Below the pieces are notes generated by a model that ran no database searches, was not told the origin of the DNA, and worked only from the letters and a program-made list of their open reading frames with translations. Shown here in pieces: positions 17,406 through 24,885 of a DNA stretch of 37,864 nt. The translations under genes and the position numbers were made by a program. Location of the stretch: NCBI GenBank assembly GCA_030532405.1, contig JAUNLF010000012.1:1-37864 (forward strand), in the 5' to 3' direction. Positions within the stretch are counted from its first letter, which is position 1. Every line of letters starts with the position of its first letter. The stretch comes from Actinomycetaceae bacterium. GTDB taxonomy: Bacteria; Actinomycetota; Actinomycetes; Actinomycetales; Actinomycetaceae.

Positions 17406-17875
17406 CTTCGATCCTCTCAGAAGCGGCCATCTCAGTGCGCCGCGCGCGATTCTCGACGCGTGGTTCTTTCGGCCAGGCGCGGGAACTCGAACTACTGCTC
17501 GACGCGTGCTGCTTTCCCATGCGCGGGAACTCGAACTACTGCTCGAGGCGTGCTGTTTTCGGCCAGGCGCCCAAGCTGGAGCCACTTTCCAGTGTGCACC
17601 AAAGCCCGCGAGTTCACGACCGCGTGCGCGTAGGCATTTTCGGGCAGGCACCCAAGCTCAAGCCACTTTCCAGTGTGCACCAAAGCCCGCGAGTTCACGG
17701 CCGCGTGCGCGTAGGCGTTTTCAGGCAGGCACCCAAGCTCAAGCCACTTTCCAGTGTGCGCAAAGCCCACGAGTTCACGACCGCGTACGCATAAGCATTT
17801 TCTGACGCGCGTCCAAGCACGCCCTCATTTGCAATGAAAAAGGATTGCGCGAGAATGCGGCCTGCGAATGTCAGA
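17406..17875. repeat. 81-bp tandem repeat block upstream of OYE gene
   Basis: GCCACTTTCCAGTGTGC occurs at 17581, 17662 and 17743, an exact 81-bp period, with CAAAGCCCGCGAGTTCACG and CCGCGTGCGCGTAGGC in each unit. Just before it, GCGCGGGAACTCGAACTACT is present twice 51 bases apart. Because 81 is a multiple of three the block stays open in several frames, giving spurious repetitive peptides and the false N-terminal extension of the OYE frame. The OYE promoter must lie within or near it. Confidence 0.85.
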
Positions 17876-18415
17876 CTACGCGGGAAGTTGGTTGCCCGTG
17901 TCGGAATCAACGGGATTCGTGCGCCGCGCGGTGCGGATACGCAGGTAAAGCGCGAGGCCTAGCGCCGCCACCGAAAACACTGCAATGTAGGGCTGTAAGG
18001 GGGCCCAAACGCCGAGCGCTCCCGCAGTTCCAAGCAGCAACAAAATCACCTTGTTACACACCGGACACGCAACCGCGAACAGCGCCAAAGTGACGCCACC
18101 AATCAGGCGGCCGTTCTTTTGAAACTCCATGGGAGGCGCCTGAATCGCAAACCAAAAGAACGTGAGAAGCACCGTCGCACCCACGATCGGGTACTCCCAC
18201 CAGCGGATCGGGACCTCACGCCCAAAGATCGGGTTCGGAATCAAATCCGTCGGCAACCCCAAGAACAGGAGCACCGCAAACGCCCACCCGAGCGCAATCA
18301 AAATACGCTTGCGACGCTCATTGCGCCTATCAACGTCAGCGGCTTTATAGCCGGTCCCTAAACCGTGCGGTTGCGGTCCCGACAAAACGGATAGCGTTGA
18401 GTGCTCATTCGACAT
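17876..18415 (-). CDS. Conserved membrane protein with CPVC motif
   Basis: A 179-residue protein with four likely membrane helices (about residues 38-55, 72-90, 105-130, 138-158). The third helix contains FAVACPVCNKVILLLLG. A CxxC pair in a membrane helix suggests metal or disulfide chemistry, but I do not recognise an assigned function. Similar proteins occur in actinobacteria as hypothetical membrane proteins. ATG 18415 follows ATAGGGAGG. The promoter region holds a palindrome resembling a CsoR-type copper operator, which would fit a thiol-based role. That link is inference. Confidence 0.8.
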   Translation of the reverse strand: MSNEHSTLSVLSGPQPHGLGTGYKAADVDRRNERRKRILIALGWAFAVLLFLGLPTDLIPNPIFGREVPIRWWEYPIVGATVLLTFFWFAIQAPPMEFQKNGRLIGGVTLALFAVACPVCNKVILLLLGTAGALGVWAPLQPYIAVFSVAALGLALYLRIRTARRTNPVDSDTGNQLPA

Positions 18416-18444
18416 TGGGCCTCCCTATGCTCTTTCAGCACACA

Positions 18445-18460
18445 ATACCCCAGGGGGTTT
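18445..18460 (-). promoter_or_regulatory. Possible CsoR-like operator
   Basis: ATACCCCAGGGGGTTT is an interrupted inverted repeat whose arms read TACCCC and GGGGT. It lies about 30-45 bases upstream of the CPVC gene start, where it would overlap the promoter. C-tract/G-tract palindromes flanked by TA are typical of CsoR/RcnR-family sites. No csoR gene is in the window, so the assignment is tentative. Confidence 0.35.
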
Positions 18461-18544
18461 CCATTTTCTCTGTGAAATAGCCTAAACCAGCGCCGAAAAA
18501 ATTCAATCCGACATTTTATACACGAGGGCGAGCTGGGCTGGGCG

Positions 18545-18625
18545 ATCGGTTTACCGCCCCTGTACTGGCGGGTTTCAGGTGTGGGCGGGTTTCAGGTGTG
18601 GGCCAGTTTCAGGTGTGCGCGGGGC
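18545..18625. repeat. Short tandem repeat of GGGTTTCAGGTGTGGGC
   Basis: Three copies of a GGYTTCAGGTGTGSGC unit, 17-18 bases each, lie in the spacer between the TSUP gene end and the CPVC gene promoter. Another CACGAGGGCGAGCTGG occurs just before them, nearly identical to a stretch at about 10818. No gene is seen. Confidence 0.65.
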
Positions 18626-18665
18626 GGACGCGTTCTCTAATGGGGCGCCGCGGGTGTGGGGCGGG

Positions 18666-19421
18666 CTACGAGATTAGTCCGGTGATGCCTTGGACGATAA
18701 CCCAGGACGCGCCGACGGTTGCGATTGCCATGGCAAAAGTGCGAGCTTGTTTCGGGGTGATTCGCTGAGCAACGCGCCGGGCGACCTCGGTCCCAACCCC
18801 AATTCCGACGAGGGCCGCTATGAACGTGGCCCAACCGATGGTCGAATCTTTGGGCCCGAATCCGACGGAGAGCTTCAGCGGAATATTCACAAAGTTCATC
18901 GCCAAGAAGTAGACCTGTAGGGTTGCGGCAAAGTTCTTTTGCGGCCACTGCGATGCCCTGGCGTACGCGGCCATGACCGGGCCTGCCTGGGACACGGATG
19001 CGGATAGGAACCCGCCGAGTACGCCCGTAATGTACATGGGAAGGCGGCCCTCAACTTTGGGGAGCTTCGGCGCCATGACAGCAAAAGCAACCATAACAAG
19101 CATGATCGCGCCGATCACCGCGTTCAACACGGGGCGGGAAATGTCCTTGGTCAGGAATACTGTTGCGAAAATGACGGGAATGGATGCCACGGTGAACCGG
19201 ATGGCAACGTTCCAGTCGATGTCACGCCACTTTTGGAACAGCAAAGCAGCAGAGGTTGTCATCCCCACGATGTTGCCCCAAAGCACGCCCTCAGTAGGCC
19301 CAAATAACGCCACAAAAACAGGTGTTGCAACGAGGCCGAATCCCATACCCGCGATACTTTGCACGACGGAACCGATGGCGGCGATCCCGAGGACGGCAAT
19401 GACGATGAGGGCTAGATCCAT
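18666..19421 (-). CDS. TSUP family transporter (TauE/SafE-like)
   Basis: Membrane transporter of 251 residues with seven to eight helices. The two half-repeats of the TauE/SafE family are visible. The first begins with AAIGSVVQSIAGMGFGLVATPVF and the second with GVLGGFLSASVSQAGPVMAAYA. These proteins usually move sulfite, sulfonates or other organic anions outward. The substrate cannot be told here because no sulfur gene is adjacent. ATG 19421 follows AGGGTAAAGG. It appears to be a single-gene unit. Confidence 0.9.
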   Translation of the reverse strand: MDLALIVIAVLGIAAIGSVVQSIAGMGFGLVATPVFVALFGPTEGVLWGNIVGMTTSAALLFQKWRDIDWNVAIRFTVASIPVIFATVFLTKDISRPVLNAVIGAIMLVMVAFAVMAPKLPKVEGRLPMYITGVLGGFLSASVSQAGPVMAAYARASQWPQKNFAATLQVYFLAMNFVNIPLKLSVGFGPKDSTIGWATFIAALVGIGVGTEVARRVAQRITPKQARTFAMAIATVGASWVIVQGITGLIS

Positions 19422-19594
19422 GCCTTTACCCTACTAGCGAGGGCGCCGACCGGCTACGACTGTCCGCGCAGAGCCGCTAGATGGCCTGGGGCGACCGGGT
19501 GGCCGAGTAAGGGCGCGACTGTCGTGGGGTCTGCGCTTGACGGTGCGCGCGGCCGCGACATGGGTCACGGTGATATATCGCACCCGGTTTTCGT

Positions 19595-19621
19595 TTGATT
19601 TATGAACGGTGGTCTCATAAA
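19595..19621 (+). promoter_or_regulatory. Possible promoter of initiator tRNA
   Basis: TTGATT (19595-19600) and CATAAA (19616-19621) are 15 bases apart and lie 14 bases before the tRNA. The spacing is short, so this is a moderate candidate. The region is the most AT-rich nearby, as expected of a stable-RNA promoter. Confidence 0.4.
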
Positions 19622-19634
19622 GTGGAATCACCGA

Positions 19635-19708
19635 CGCGGGGTGGAGCAGTTCGGTAGCTCGCCGGGCTCATAACCCGGAGGTCGTCAGTTCAAATCTGGC
19701 CCCCGCTA
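19635..19708 (+). tRNA. Initiator tRNA-Met (CAU)
   Basis: A complete 74-base cloverleaf without encoded CCA. The 5' acceptor CGCGGGG pairs with CCCCGCT from the second base, leaving the C1 mismatch typical of initiator tRNA. The D arm is GAGCAG...CTC. The anticodon stem shows the three initiator G-C pairs (GGGCTCATAACCC, anticodon CAT). The T arm contains GTTCAAATC. These features identify the formylated initiator rather than elongator Met or Ile. A terminator follows directly. Confidence 0.97.
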
Positions 19709-19714
19709 CGAGTT

Positions 19715-19757
19715 AAGGCCCGGTATTTCAACAAAACCGTTGAAATACCGGGCCTTT
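19715..19757 (+). terminator. Terminator of initiator tRNA
   Basis: AAGGCCCGGTATTTCAAC pairs perfectly over 18 bp with GTTGAAATACCGGGCCTT around a six-base loop, followed by TGTG. It starts seven bases after the tRNA. The T-run is short, but the long stable stem makes a terminator likely. Confidence 0.8.
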
Positions 19758-19856
19758 GTGTTACCCAGTTGCGAAACCGTTGAAACGCCGGGGCTTTGTG
19801 TTACCCAGTTGCGAAACCGTTGAAATGCCGGGCCATTGTGTTACCCAGTTGCGAAG
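19737..19856. repeat. 40-bp tandem copies of the terminator 3' arm
   Basis: CCGTTGAAATACCGGGCCTT, followed by TGTGTTACCCAGTTGCGAAA, is repeated at 19737, 19777 and 19817 with an exact 40-bp period. The copies carry small changes (AACGCCGGGGCTTT, AATGCCGGGCCATT). Only the first can pair perfectly with the 5' arm at 19715. Confidence 0.9.
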
Positions 19857-20024
19857 CTTGACAGCGGGCTTATAGGCCGGCTTATGGGTCATTTTTTGTT
19901 GATTTTGTGTTGGGTTTTCCTTGGTGTCACAAGGAAAAATGGTTGAAGAATTTGGCCTCATAGTAGAGGCGCACAAAAGCTTAGAACGACAACGGCCGCC
20001 CCCCACTCGGTTCCCTCCAACCTG
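19857..20024. other. AT-richer spacer without a recognisable gene
   Basis: This stretch holds TTTTTTGTTGATTTTGTG and a small inverted repeat CTTGGTGTCACAAGG. A minus-strand frame crosses it but runs from repeat sequence into the tandem terminator copies, so it is not credible as a gene. Confidence 0.4.
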
Positions 20025-20470
20025 ATTCAGACCCAAACTGCCAACAGCTTGCAGCCATTGCGCCGCACAAAATGATTCAGAAGGGAACCACCCGAAACCA
20101 AGGGTAAAACCGCCACTATGGGTCTGAATGGTGCACACAACCCGCCCTCCAAAACACGATTCAGACGGGAACTACCCAAAACAAGGGGTAAAACCGCCAC
20201 TATGGGTCTGAATGGTGCACACAACCCGCCCTCCAAAACACGATTCAGACGGGAACTACCCAAAACAAGGGGTAAAACCGCCACTATGGGTCTGAATGGT
20301 GCACACAACCCGCCCTCCAAAACACGATTCAGACGGGAACTACCCAAAACAGGGGGTAAAACTGCCACTTAGGGTCTGAATGGTTCCCGGCAGCACCACC
20401 CCGGTCAACCACCGTGAGGGGAACTACCCGAAACAAGGGGTAAAACTGCCACTTTAGGTCGGAATCATAA
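20025..20470. repeat. 55-bp-family repeat array with 84-bp period
   Basis: At least three consecutive units are nearly identical. Each is 55 bp from ATTCAGACGGGAACTACC to ACTATGGGTCTGAAT, plus a 29-bp linker GGTGCACACAACCCGCCCTC-CAAAACACG. Unit starts at 20159, 20243 and 20327 give an 84-bp period. Diverged units flank them on both sides, to TTTAGGTCGGAATC near 20465. The period is divisible by three, which creates long but meaningless open frames on both strands. Confidence 0.93.
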
Positions 20471-20538
20471 TTAAACGGACGGCCGCCAGCAGCGGCGGCC
20501 GCATTCCTCCTCTCCCCCCCCGCTCTAGACAAGCAAGT

Positions 20539-20580
20539 CCCCCGGAAGTGGAACTGAATGCTCAGTTCAACTTCCGGGGG
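20539..20580. repeat. Long near-perfect stem-loop
   Basis: The arms CCCCCGGAAGTGGAACTGA and TCAGTTCAACTTCCGGGGG pair over 19 positions with one mismatch around loop ATGC. It lies past the 3' end of the minus-strand membrane-protein gene ending at 20804, but neither side has a T-run. It may be a terminator-like structure for that gene or an unrelated palindromic element. Confidence 0.75.
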
Positions 20581-20663
20581 AACAGTTCAGCAAGAGCAAC
20601 CACGCCCGCCGGCTACACCCGCGGGTGCGGGCGACGAGAAACCGGCCGATACGGCAACTCCTA

Positions 20664-20797
20664 CGAAACAGACGCCAGGCCCGTCCTCCTACACGACGTA
20701 GCCAGCGACTGGCACTTCCCCTCACAATCACTATGTGTGTGTGAGAGAGAGAGGGGCGCACCACCCGTGCCGAGAAACAGACACCAGGCCCGCCCTC
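20664..20797. repeat. Direct repeat pair and GT/GA microsatellite
   Basis: GAAACAGACGCCAGGCCCGT recurs about 104 bases later as GAAACAGACACCAGGCCCGC, each followed by CCTC. Between them is a TGTGTGTGAGAGAGAGAGG microsatellite (about 20733-20755). No gene is seen in this spacer. Confidence 0.6.
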
Positions 20798-20803
20798 GGG
20801 GAT

Positions 20804-21844
20804 TTAACTGACGCGAGTCACGTCGTAGTGGCGATCGGTGGTAAAGCCGGCTTCCTCCGGGGTTTTGCCGATGCGGTGGGCGATGCGGGCTTGGACTTCG
20901 TCGGTGGCGGTCTCTGCGATGAGGCGCGGGTTGTCGAAGGCGTCGGCGTAAAGCTCGGCCTTGAACGGGTTGCGCTTCGTGGTCCAGATCCGCCACACGT
21001 GGTAGACGAACAGGCCCGCATTGAACAGCAGTGCCAGCAACGAGATCGTGAACATCGCGGTCGTGTTGTGACTGTGGTCGTGCGCGAACTGCGTGTCGTA
21101 CGTGAAGTGCGGGAACGTCAACACGAACGCCGACCAGAACGTCAGCGTGTACGCGCGGTATTGAATCCACGCGCCGCGGCCCATCTTCATGAACGCGGGA
21201 ATCGTACACGCCGCCAGCAGCGCGACACCGGAGTACCACGCACGATCCGACAAACAGTTGTACACGTAAGCGAAGTTCCACAGGTCGTACGCGATAATCC
21301 ACCAGATTGTCAGGTCCGCCCAAATGATGTGCTTGTCCTTCTTGGACACGTAAATGCCCACCCAACCGGCGATCATCAGCAGGTTCAAAATGCCGGCGAT
21401 CCCGTTCATGATGTTCCAGGGGCCACCCCACGTCCACAGTCCGTTCACCGGGTCGGTGCCGTGGATTCCGTAGCATTGGAAGTCACGAATCACGGCCTCC
21501 ATGATATTTACCGCCAAAATGAGCGGCGGAATCAATAGGTACACCTTGTTTCGACGCAGCTTCGGGAAGTACTGCAATGCGACCAATGACAGTGACCCGA
21601 GGAGGGCGGAGTACTGCTTCACGATCGCGAACCAGCCGGCGCTTTGGGTGCCCTCTGTGGAGTACGGCCACCAGAAAATCGTCAGTAGCACTGGGATCAC
21701 GATGAACAGTGCGATTGCTGCCCATTTGCTTCGAACCGCGAGCCACGCCAAGAACGCCAATACGGCGATTACGAGGGCGAGCATCGCGTAATCCCACCAC
21801 TCGCCAGCCTCAAAGAAGAACAGCGTGGGTTGCATCGGTAACAC
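20804..21844 (-). CDS. DUF5692-like polytopic membrane protein (A)
   Basis: A 346-residue membrane protein with about nine helices. It carries NIMEAVIRDFQCYGIHG (about residues 108-124), WNIMNGIAGILNLLMIAGWVGIY, then AYDLWNFAYVYNCLSDRAWY and ACTIPAFMKMGRGAW. These features match my memory of the Pfam family DUF5692, which has no known function. The cytosolic tail ends DRHYDVTRVS. It begins at the GTG at 21844, with GAGAGGACG inside the end of the upstream gene and almost no gap, so the two are translationally coupled. A relative is encoded divergently at 23242. The family name needs a profile search. Confidence 0.8.
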   Translation of the reverse strand: MLPMQPTLFFFEAGEWWDYAMLALVIAVLAFLAWLAVRSKWAAIALFIVIPVLLTIFWWPYSTEGTQSAGWFAIVKQYSALLGSLSLVALQYFPKLRRNKVYLLIPPLILAVNIMEAVIRDFQCYGIHGTDPVNGLWTWGGPWNIMNGIAGILNLLMIAGWVGIYVSKKDKHIIWADLTIWWIIAYDLWNFAYVYNCLSDRAWYSGVALLAACTIPAFMKMGRGAWIQYRAYTLTFWSAFVLTFPHFTYDTQFAHDHSHNTTAMFTISLLALLFNAGLFVYHVWRIWTTKRNPFKAELYADAFDNPRLIAETATDEVQARIAHRIGKTPEEAGFTTDRHYDVTRVS

Positions 21845-21846
21845 GG

Positions 21847-22971
21847 CTAATCGTCCTCTCCAAGGGTCGCGCCGTCAGGCACGGAGTCACCAGCCGCCGG
21901 TTCTGCGGTGAACTGAGCGGCAACAGCGGCCGCTGCGCGCTTGGCAGCCTCAGGGTTTTTGCCCCAGCCGGGCAGGTAAGTTTTCTCGACCTTCTGGCGG
22001 ATTTGCTCATCCCAGCTGAACTCGGGTTCAGACCAGCCGTCGAAGTACTCCTCATCAACCGTGTCCGCCCAAGGAGTTCCCGGACCCGTCGGCGGCCAAT
22101 TCGGATTATCCGTTACAGGAGGACGAATCTCGGCGACTGCCGGCGCCTGACGCCCATAGCGGAACCACTGGGTTTGAGTCTCTTCAAACAGCGGCGTACC
22201 AGACCAGCGGCTCGGAGGGGTTTCAGACCCAAAGAACCGTCCTCCTAGGAATCCACGCATGAATTTCGAATGCCACTGTTCCTTCTTACGGAACTCTGCC
22301 ACGCGCTTCACGTACATGTTCTGCATGTGCGCCATGACACCGCCGATCAGTTCAATGTTCACCCAGTTCAACGCATTCGCCCACGCAGTGTCCGGTTCGA
22401 GGCCGATGCGCCAATGGTTGATGAGGCGGCAACGCTCGCCCTTCAACGGGACAACGTAGAAACACCACGCTGCCGCATAATTCTTCATGAATGGGAAGCG
22501 GAACGCGTACGCTCCCGGGGCGGCCGGCGGGTTCTTCGTGTCCACCCACTGCACCAAGTACTTGCCCGGAACCACGTCAGCCCACTCCATGGACATACCG
22601 TGATAGTCGAACGCCGCAACATCGCCAGGTGCGATCGCGTCGGGGGTCTGATACTCCTCCTGAATCTCGTAATGGTTGTAGAAGGGCAGACGGGCAAAGA
22701 CACGCTCGAGGAATTCAGACGAGAACGACCCCGACTTCTGCACACCAATCTGCTTGAAAATACGGTAGACCGCGTATGCGGGCGCATCAATGTCAATGGC
22801 GTACGTTGACGACCGACCATTACTGTAATTCAAGTCGATAATGTCGTCCGCGGGATAGACCCACTCTTGCTCAGCCTTAGTCCCCTTACCGCTGAGCTGA
22901 GAGAAGTAAACCATTCCTCCCATCGCCGCCACTGACGCTAAGCCCGCGGCCTTCGCTACTGTCTTCCCCAT
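21847..22971 (-). CDS. Large SRPBCC/START-like protein, anchored N-terminus
   Basis: A 374-residue protein of unassigned function. From the ATG at 22971 it starts MGKTVAKAAGLASVAAMGGMVYF, a likely membrane anchor. Residues about 45-240 look like an SRPBCC/polyketide-cyclase-like domain: IDIDAPAYAVYRIFKQIG (strand and helix), WADVVPGKYLVQWVDT, WCFYVVPLKGERCRLINHWRI and a long C-terminal helix (LIGGVMAHMQNMYVKRVAEF). The remaining 120 residues are Pro/Trp rich with no recognised domain. A fragment of the 55-bp repeat encodes FGSE near residue 249. The frame continues to 23049 (TTG) with ATG 23034 as an alternative start. A TATACT box at 23000-23005 supports 22971. Confidence 0.72.
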   Translation of the reverse strand: MGKTVAKAAGLASVAAMGGMVYFSQLSGKGTKAEQEWVYPADDIIDLNYSNGRSSTYAIDIDAPAYAVYRIFKQIGVQKSGSFSSEFLERVFARLPFYNHYEIQEEYQTPDAIAPGDVAAFDYHGMSMEWADVVPGKYLVQWVDTKNPPAAPGAYAFRFPFMKNYAAAWCFYVVPLKGERCRLINHWRIGLEPDTAWANALNWVNIELIGGVMAHMQNMYVKRVAEFRKKEQWHSKFMRGFLGGRFFGSETPPSRWSGTPLFEETQTQWFRYGRQAPAVAEIRPPVTDNPNWPPTGPGTPWADTVDEEYFDGWSEPEFSWDEQIRQKVEKTYLPGWGKNPEAAKRAAAAVAAQFTAEPAAGDSVPDGATLGEDD

Positions 22972-23241
22972 CGAAGAAGCCAAAACAATCACCTGCCAAA
23001 GTATAGGTAAACTCGACCTCAAAAAATCGAGCATAATTTCATAGGACAATCTTCAAACTACCAAAGGCATCTTTCATTTCAGCCTCAAATTGAGCGGATA
23101 TCCGTTCAGGTTTTTCGCGGTATTCTGCACAAAAGCCACTCTGCCACGAAACGAACACCGCGTCTATAAACTCAAACTAGCTTTTGTAAAGAAGCACCCA
23201 AATCTTTTCTAACCCATACAGTTTTATAGAAAGCCGGAAAA
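22972..23241. promoter_or_regulatory. Divergent control region with central palindrome
   Basis: This AT-richer region separates the divergent module genes. Near its middle is GAGCGGATATCCGTTC (23092-23107), whose core CGGATATCCG is a perfect 10-bp palindrome and a plausible operator. On the minus strand TATACT (23000-23005) could be the -10 of the SRPBCC gene. On the plus strand TATAGA (23225-23230) sits 11 bases before the ATG at 23242. The -35 boxes are unclear. No regulator gene lies nearby. Confidence 0.5.
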
Positions 23242-24600
23242 ATGGATTCCCTCTTCCTTTGGGAGGTAGGCCCTCTGCGGGTATGGATAATCTGGCTTGT
23301 CGTATTCTTTGCGCAGATCGCTATCGCAGAGATAAACCGACGGTGGAACTGGACGATCTTCGCCCTGTGGACCGTTGGAGGCATCATCATGATGCCGTAC
23401 GCGGCAACAGTCGGAGAACCCGTATTCGGATGGTTCCCCTTTGGCAAATACGTACTAATGGTCATCACCGCGACCATGACCGGAGCGCTCCTCGTCTTCG
23501 GCAAACGCAACCCGCAGGCCGCCAGGCGCTACGCCTTCTGGTTTGGCGTGGCACTGTGGATCGGCCTCGTTTTCAACATCATGGAAGCAAACATTCGCGA
23601 TGTTGTTATCTACTTCCAGGCCGACGTGTACTACCAGTGCGCAGCAGACTGGGAGTGCTTGAAGACAATCAACGACACGCACGCCGCCGACATGCTCTCC
23701 GGGCTTCCCGAAGCGCGCGGTATCACCGCACCCCTATTGTCGACCGAATGGTACCAGGCGCTCGCCGCTAACTTCTCCGCCGCCAACGTCGGTATCGACC
23801 CGGCAACCGGGTTCCGCACGATTGGTGGATACTGGAACCTAATGAGCGCGGCCGCAGGCCTCCTGAACTGCATCACGGTGACCGGCCTGGGCAAGATTAT
23901 CGTCACCTCGCAGGGAAAGAAGAAGGTTCAAGGCCTGCTCTGGGTTGACCAGGTTTGGCCGTGGATCATCGCGTACGACCTGTGGAATCACGCGTTCTTG
24001 TACAACGCGTTGGCTGACTACACGTGGTATTGCACGCTCGCACTGCTACTGGCATGCACAATCCCAGCGTTCACGTGGGCGAAGGGCCAGTGGATCTGGT
24101 TCCGCTGCTTCACGCTCGTGTTCTGGATCAGTTTCTACAACTGGTTCCCATACCTATCCACCCCACCGGGCGCGATGCACAACTTCGCCACGATGGATCC
24201 GAACGCAAACATTTTCAGCTCCGGCCTCGCGCTCGCGTTCAACATTGGCGTGTTCATCTACTGGCTGTACAAAGTCATCAAACACCGCCGCAACCCGATC
24301 ACAAACGCGCTGTTCTTCGAGATGGGCGCATTCCGCAACCTCGTGAAGGATCACTGCGACGACAAGGACAAGTACTTCCTCACCGACATGATCCCCGAAA
24401 CCCCGCGCGAACTCGGCTTCGAACCCGAATCCGACACGCCACCCATAGACGGCTACGTGGGCAACATGCCGTGGTGGAAGATCGACAAACGCTGGCCCAA
24501 ACTACGCACACCACTGTCCGCCGATCCGAAACTCGTGGAGAAGGGCGTCAAGTCCGACCCCAAGTGGGACGTCACACGCAGGCATTCAGACCCGAAGTGA
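23242..24600 (+). CDS. DUF5692-like polytopic membrane protein (B)
   Basis: A 452-residue relative of protein A. Shared features in order are NIMEANIRDVVIYF (about residues 113-126), GYWNLMSAAAGLLNCITVTGLG, AYDLWNHAFLYNALADYTWY and ACTIPAFTWAKGQW. It carries an extra loop after the NIMEA motif (residues about 127-190, with two Cys) and a longer cytosolic tail (about 365-452) rich in Pro, Asp and Trp. The tail contains KWDVTR, like DVTR at the end of protein A. The last codons and TGA belong to a repeat unit. The ribosome binding site is weak, with CCGGAAAAA before the ATG. Transcribed divergently from A and the SRPBCC gene. Confidence 0.78.
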   Translation: MDSLFLWEVGPLRVWIIWLVVFFAQIAIAEINRRWNWTIFALWTVGGIIMMPYAATVGEPVFGWFPFGKYVLMVITATMTGALLVFGKRNPQAARRYAFWFGVALWIGLVFNIMEANIRDVVIYFQADVYYQCAADWECLKTINDTHAADMLSGLPEARGITAPLLSTEWYQALAANFSAANVGIDPATGFRTIGGYWNLMSAAAGLLNCITVTGLGKIIVTSQGKKKVQGLLWVDQVWPWIIAYDLWNHAFLYNALADYTWYCTLALLLACTIPAFTWAKGQWIWFRCFTLVFWISFYNWFPYLSTPPGAMHNFATMDPNANIFSSGLALAFNIGVFIYWLYKVIKHRRNPITNALFFEMGAFRNLVKDHCDDKDKYFLTDMIPETPRELGFEPESDTPPIDGYVGNMPWWKIDKRWPKLRTPLSADPKLVEKGVKSDPKWDVTRRHSDPK

Positions 24601-24666
24601 CCCCCCTGCGGGGATTCAGACCCGAAGTGACCCCCTCTGCGGGCATTCAGACCCGAAGTGCCACGG
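24584..24666 (+). repeat. Short tandem repeat spanning a stop codon
   Basis: ATTCAGACCCGAAGTGACCC occurs at 24584 and 24614, and a variant at 24645, with spacings of 30 and 31 bases separated by CTGCGGGG-type linkers. The first copy supplies the last codons (HSDPK) and the TGA of the membrane-protein gene. The others are untranslated. Confidence 0.85.
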
Positions 24667-24885
24667 CGCTTCCCAACGCAGTGAGGGCGAGCTTGGTTCC
24701 TCCCACTAAACCACCAACCCTCCCGGTGAGGTGCTTTTCAGCACGGATGTCCGCCAGGGGCTCCGGCGGGAGCGGTTGCCCGACTAGCTAGCGGCCGCTC
24801 CTGCGGTAGCTCCCGCAGGGACGGCGTTGGTTGGGACTCGGGTGGGGCGGCGAATCCGGCTGCGGCCGGATTCGCTCCCAAAAAA
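24667..24885. other. Spacer with two GC-rich hairpins
   Basis: CCTGCGG-TAGCTC-CCGCAGG (24800-24819) and a perfect 11-bp stem GCGAATCCGGC/GCCGGATTCGC with loop TGCG (24850-24875) follow the membrane-protein gene. The second is followed by CCCAAAAAATG, which is not a T-run in the plus direction. They may slow or end transcription from the left, but the evidence is structural only. Confidence 0.55.

Noticed and set aside
17435-17794. Plus-strand protein with 27-residue repeats
   Set aside because: It follows from an 81-bp tandem repeat, a multiple of three. The opposite strand is equally open and there is no start signal.
19761-20138. Minus-strand 125-residue protein
   Set aside because: It is made of repeat translation and tandem terminator copies, with no ribosome binding site or recognisable domain.
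20025-20470. CRISPR array
   Set aside because: The regular 84-bp period comes from a 55-bp unit and a nearly constant linker. Spacers are not unique, units have inverted ends and no cas gene is present.
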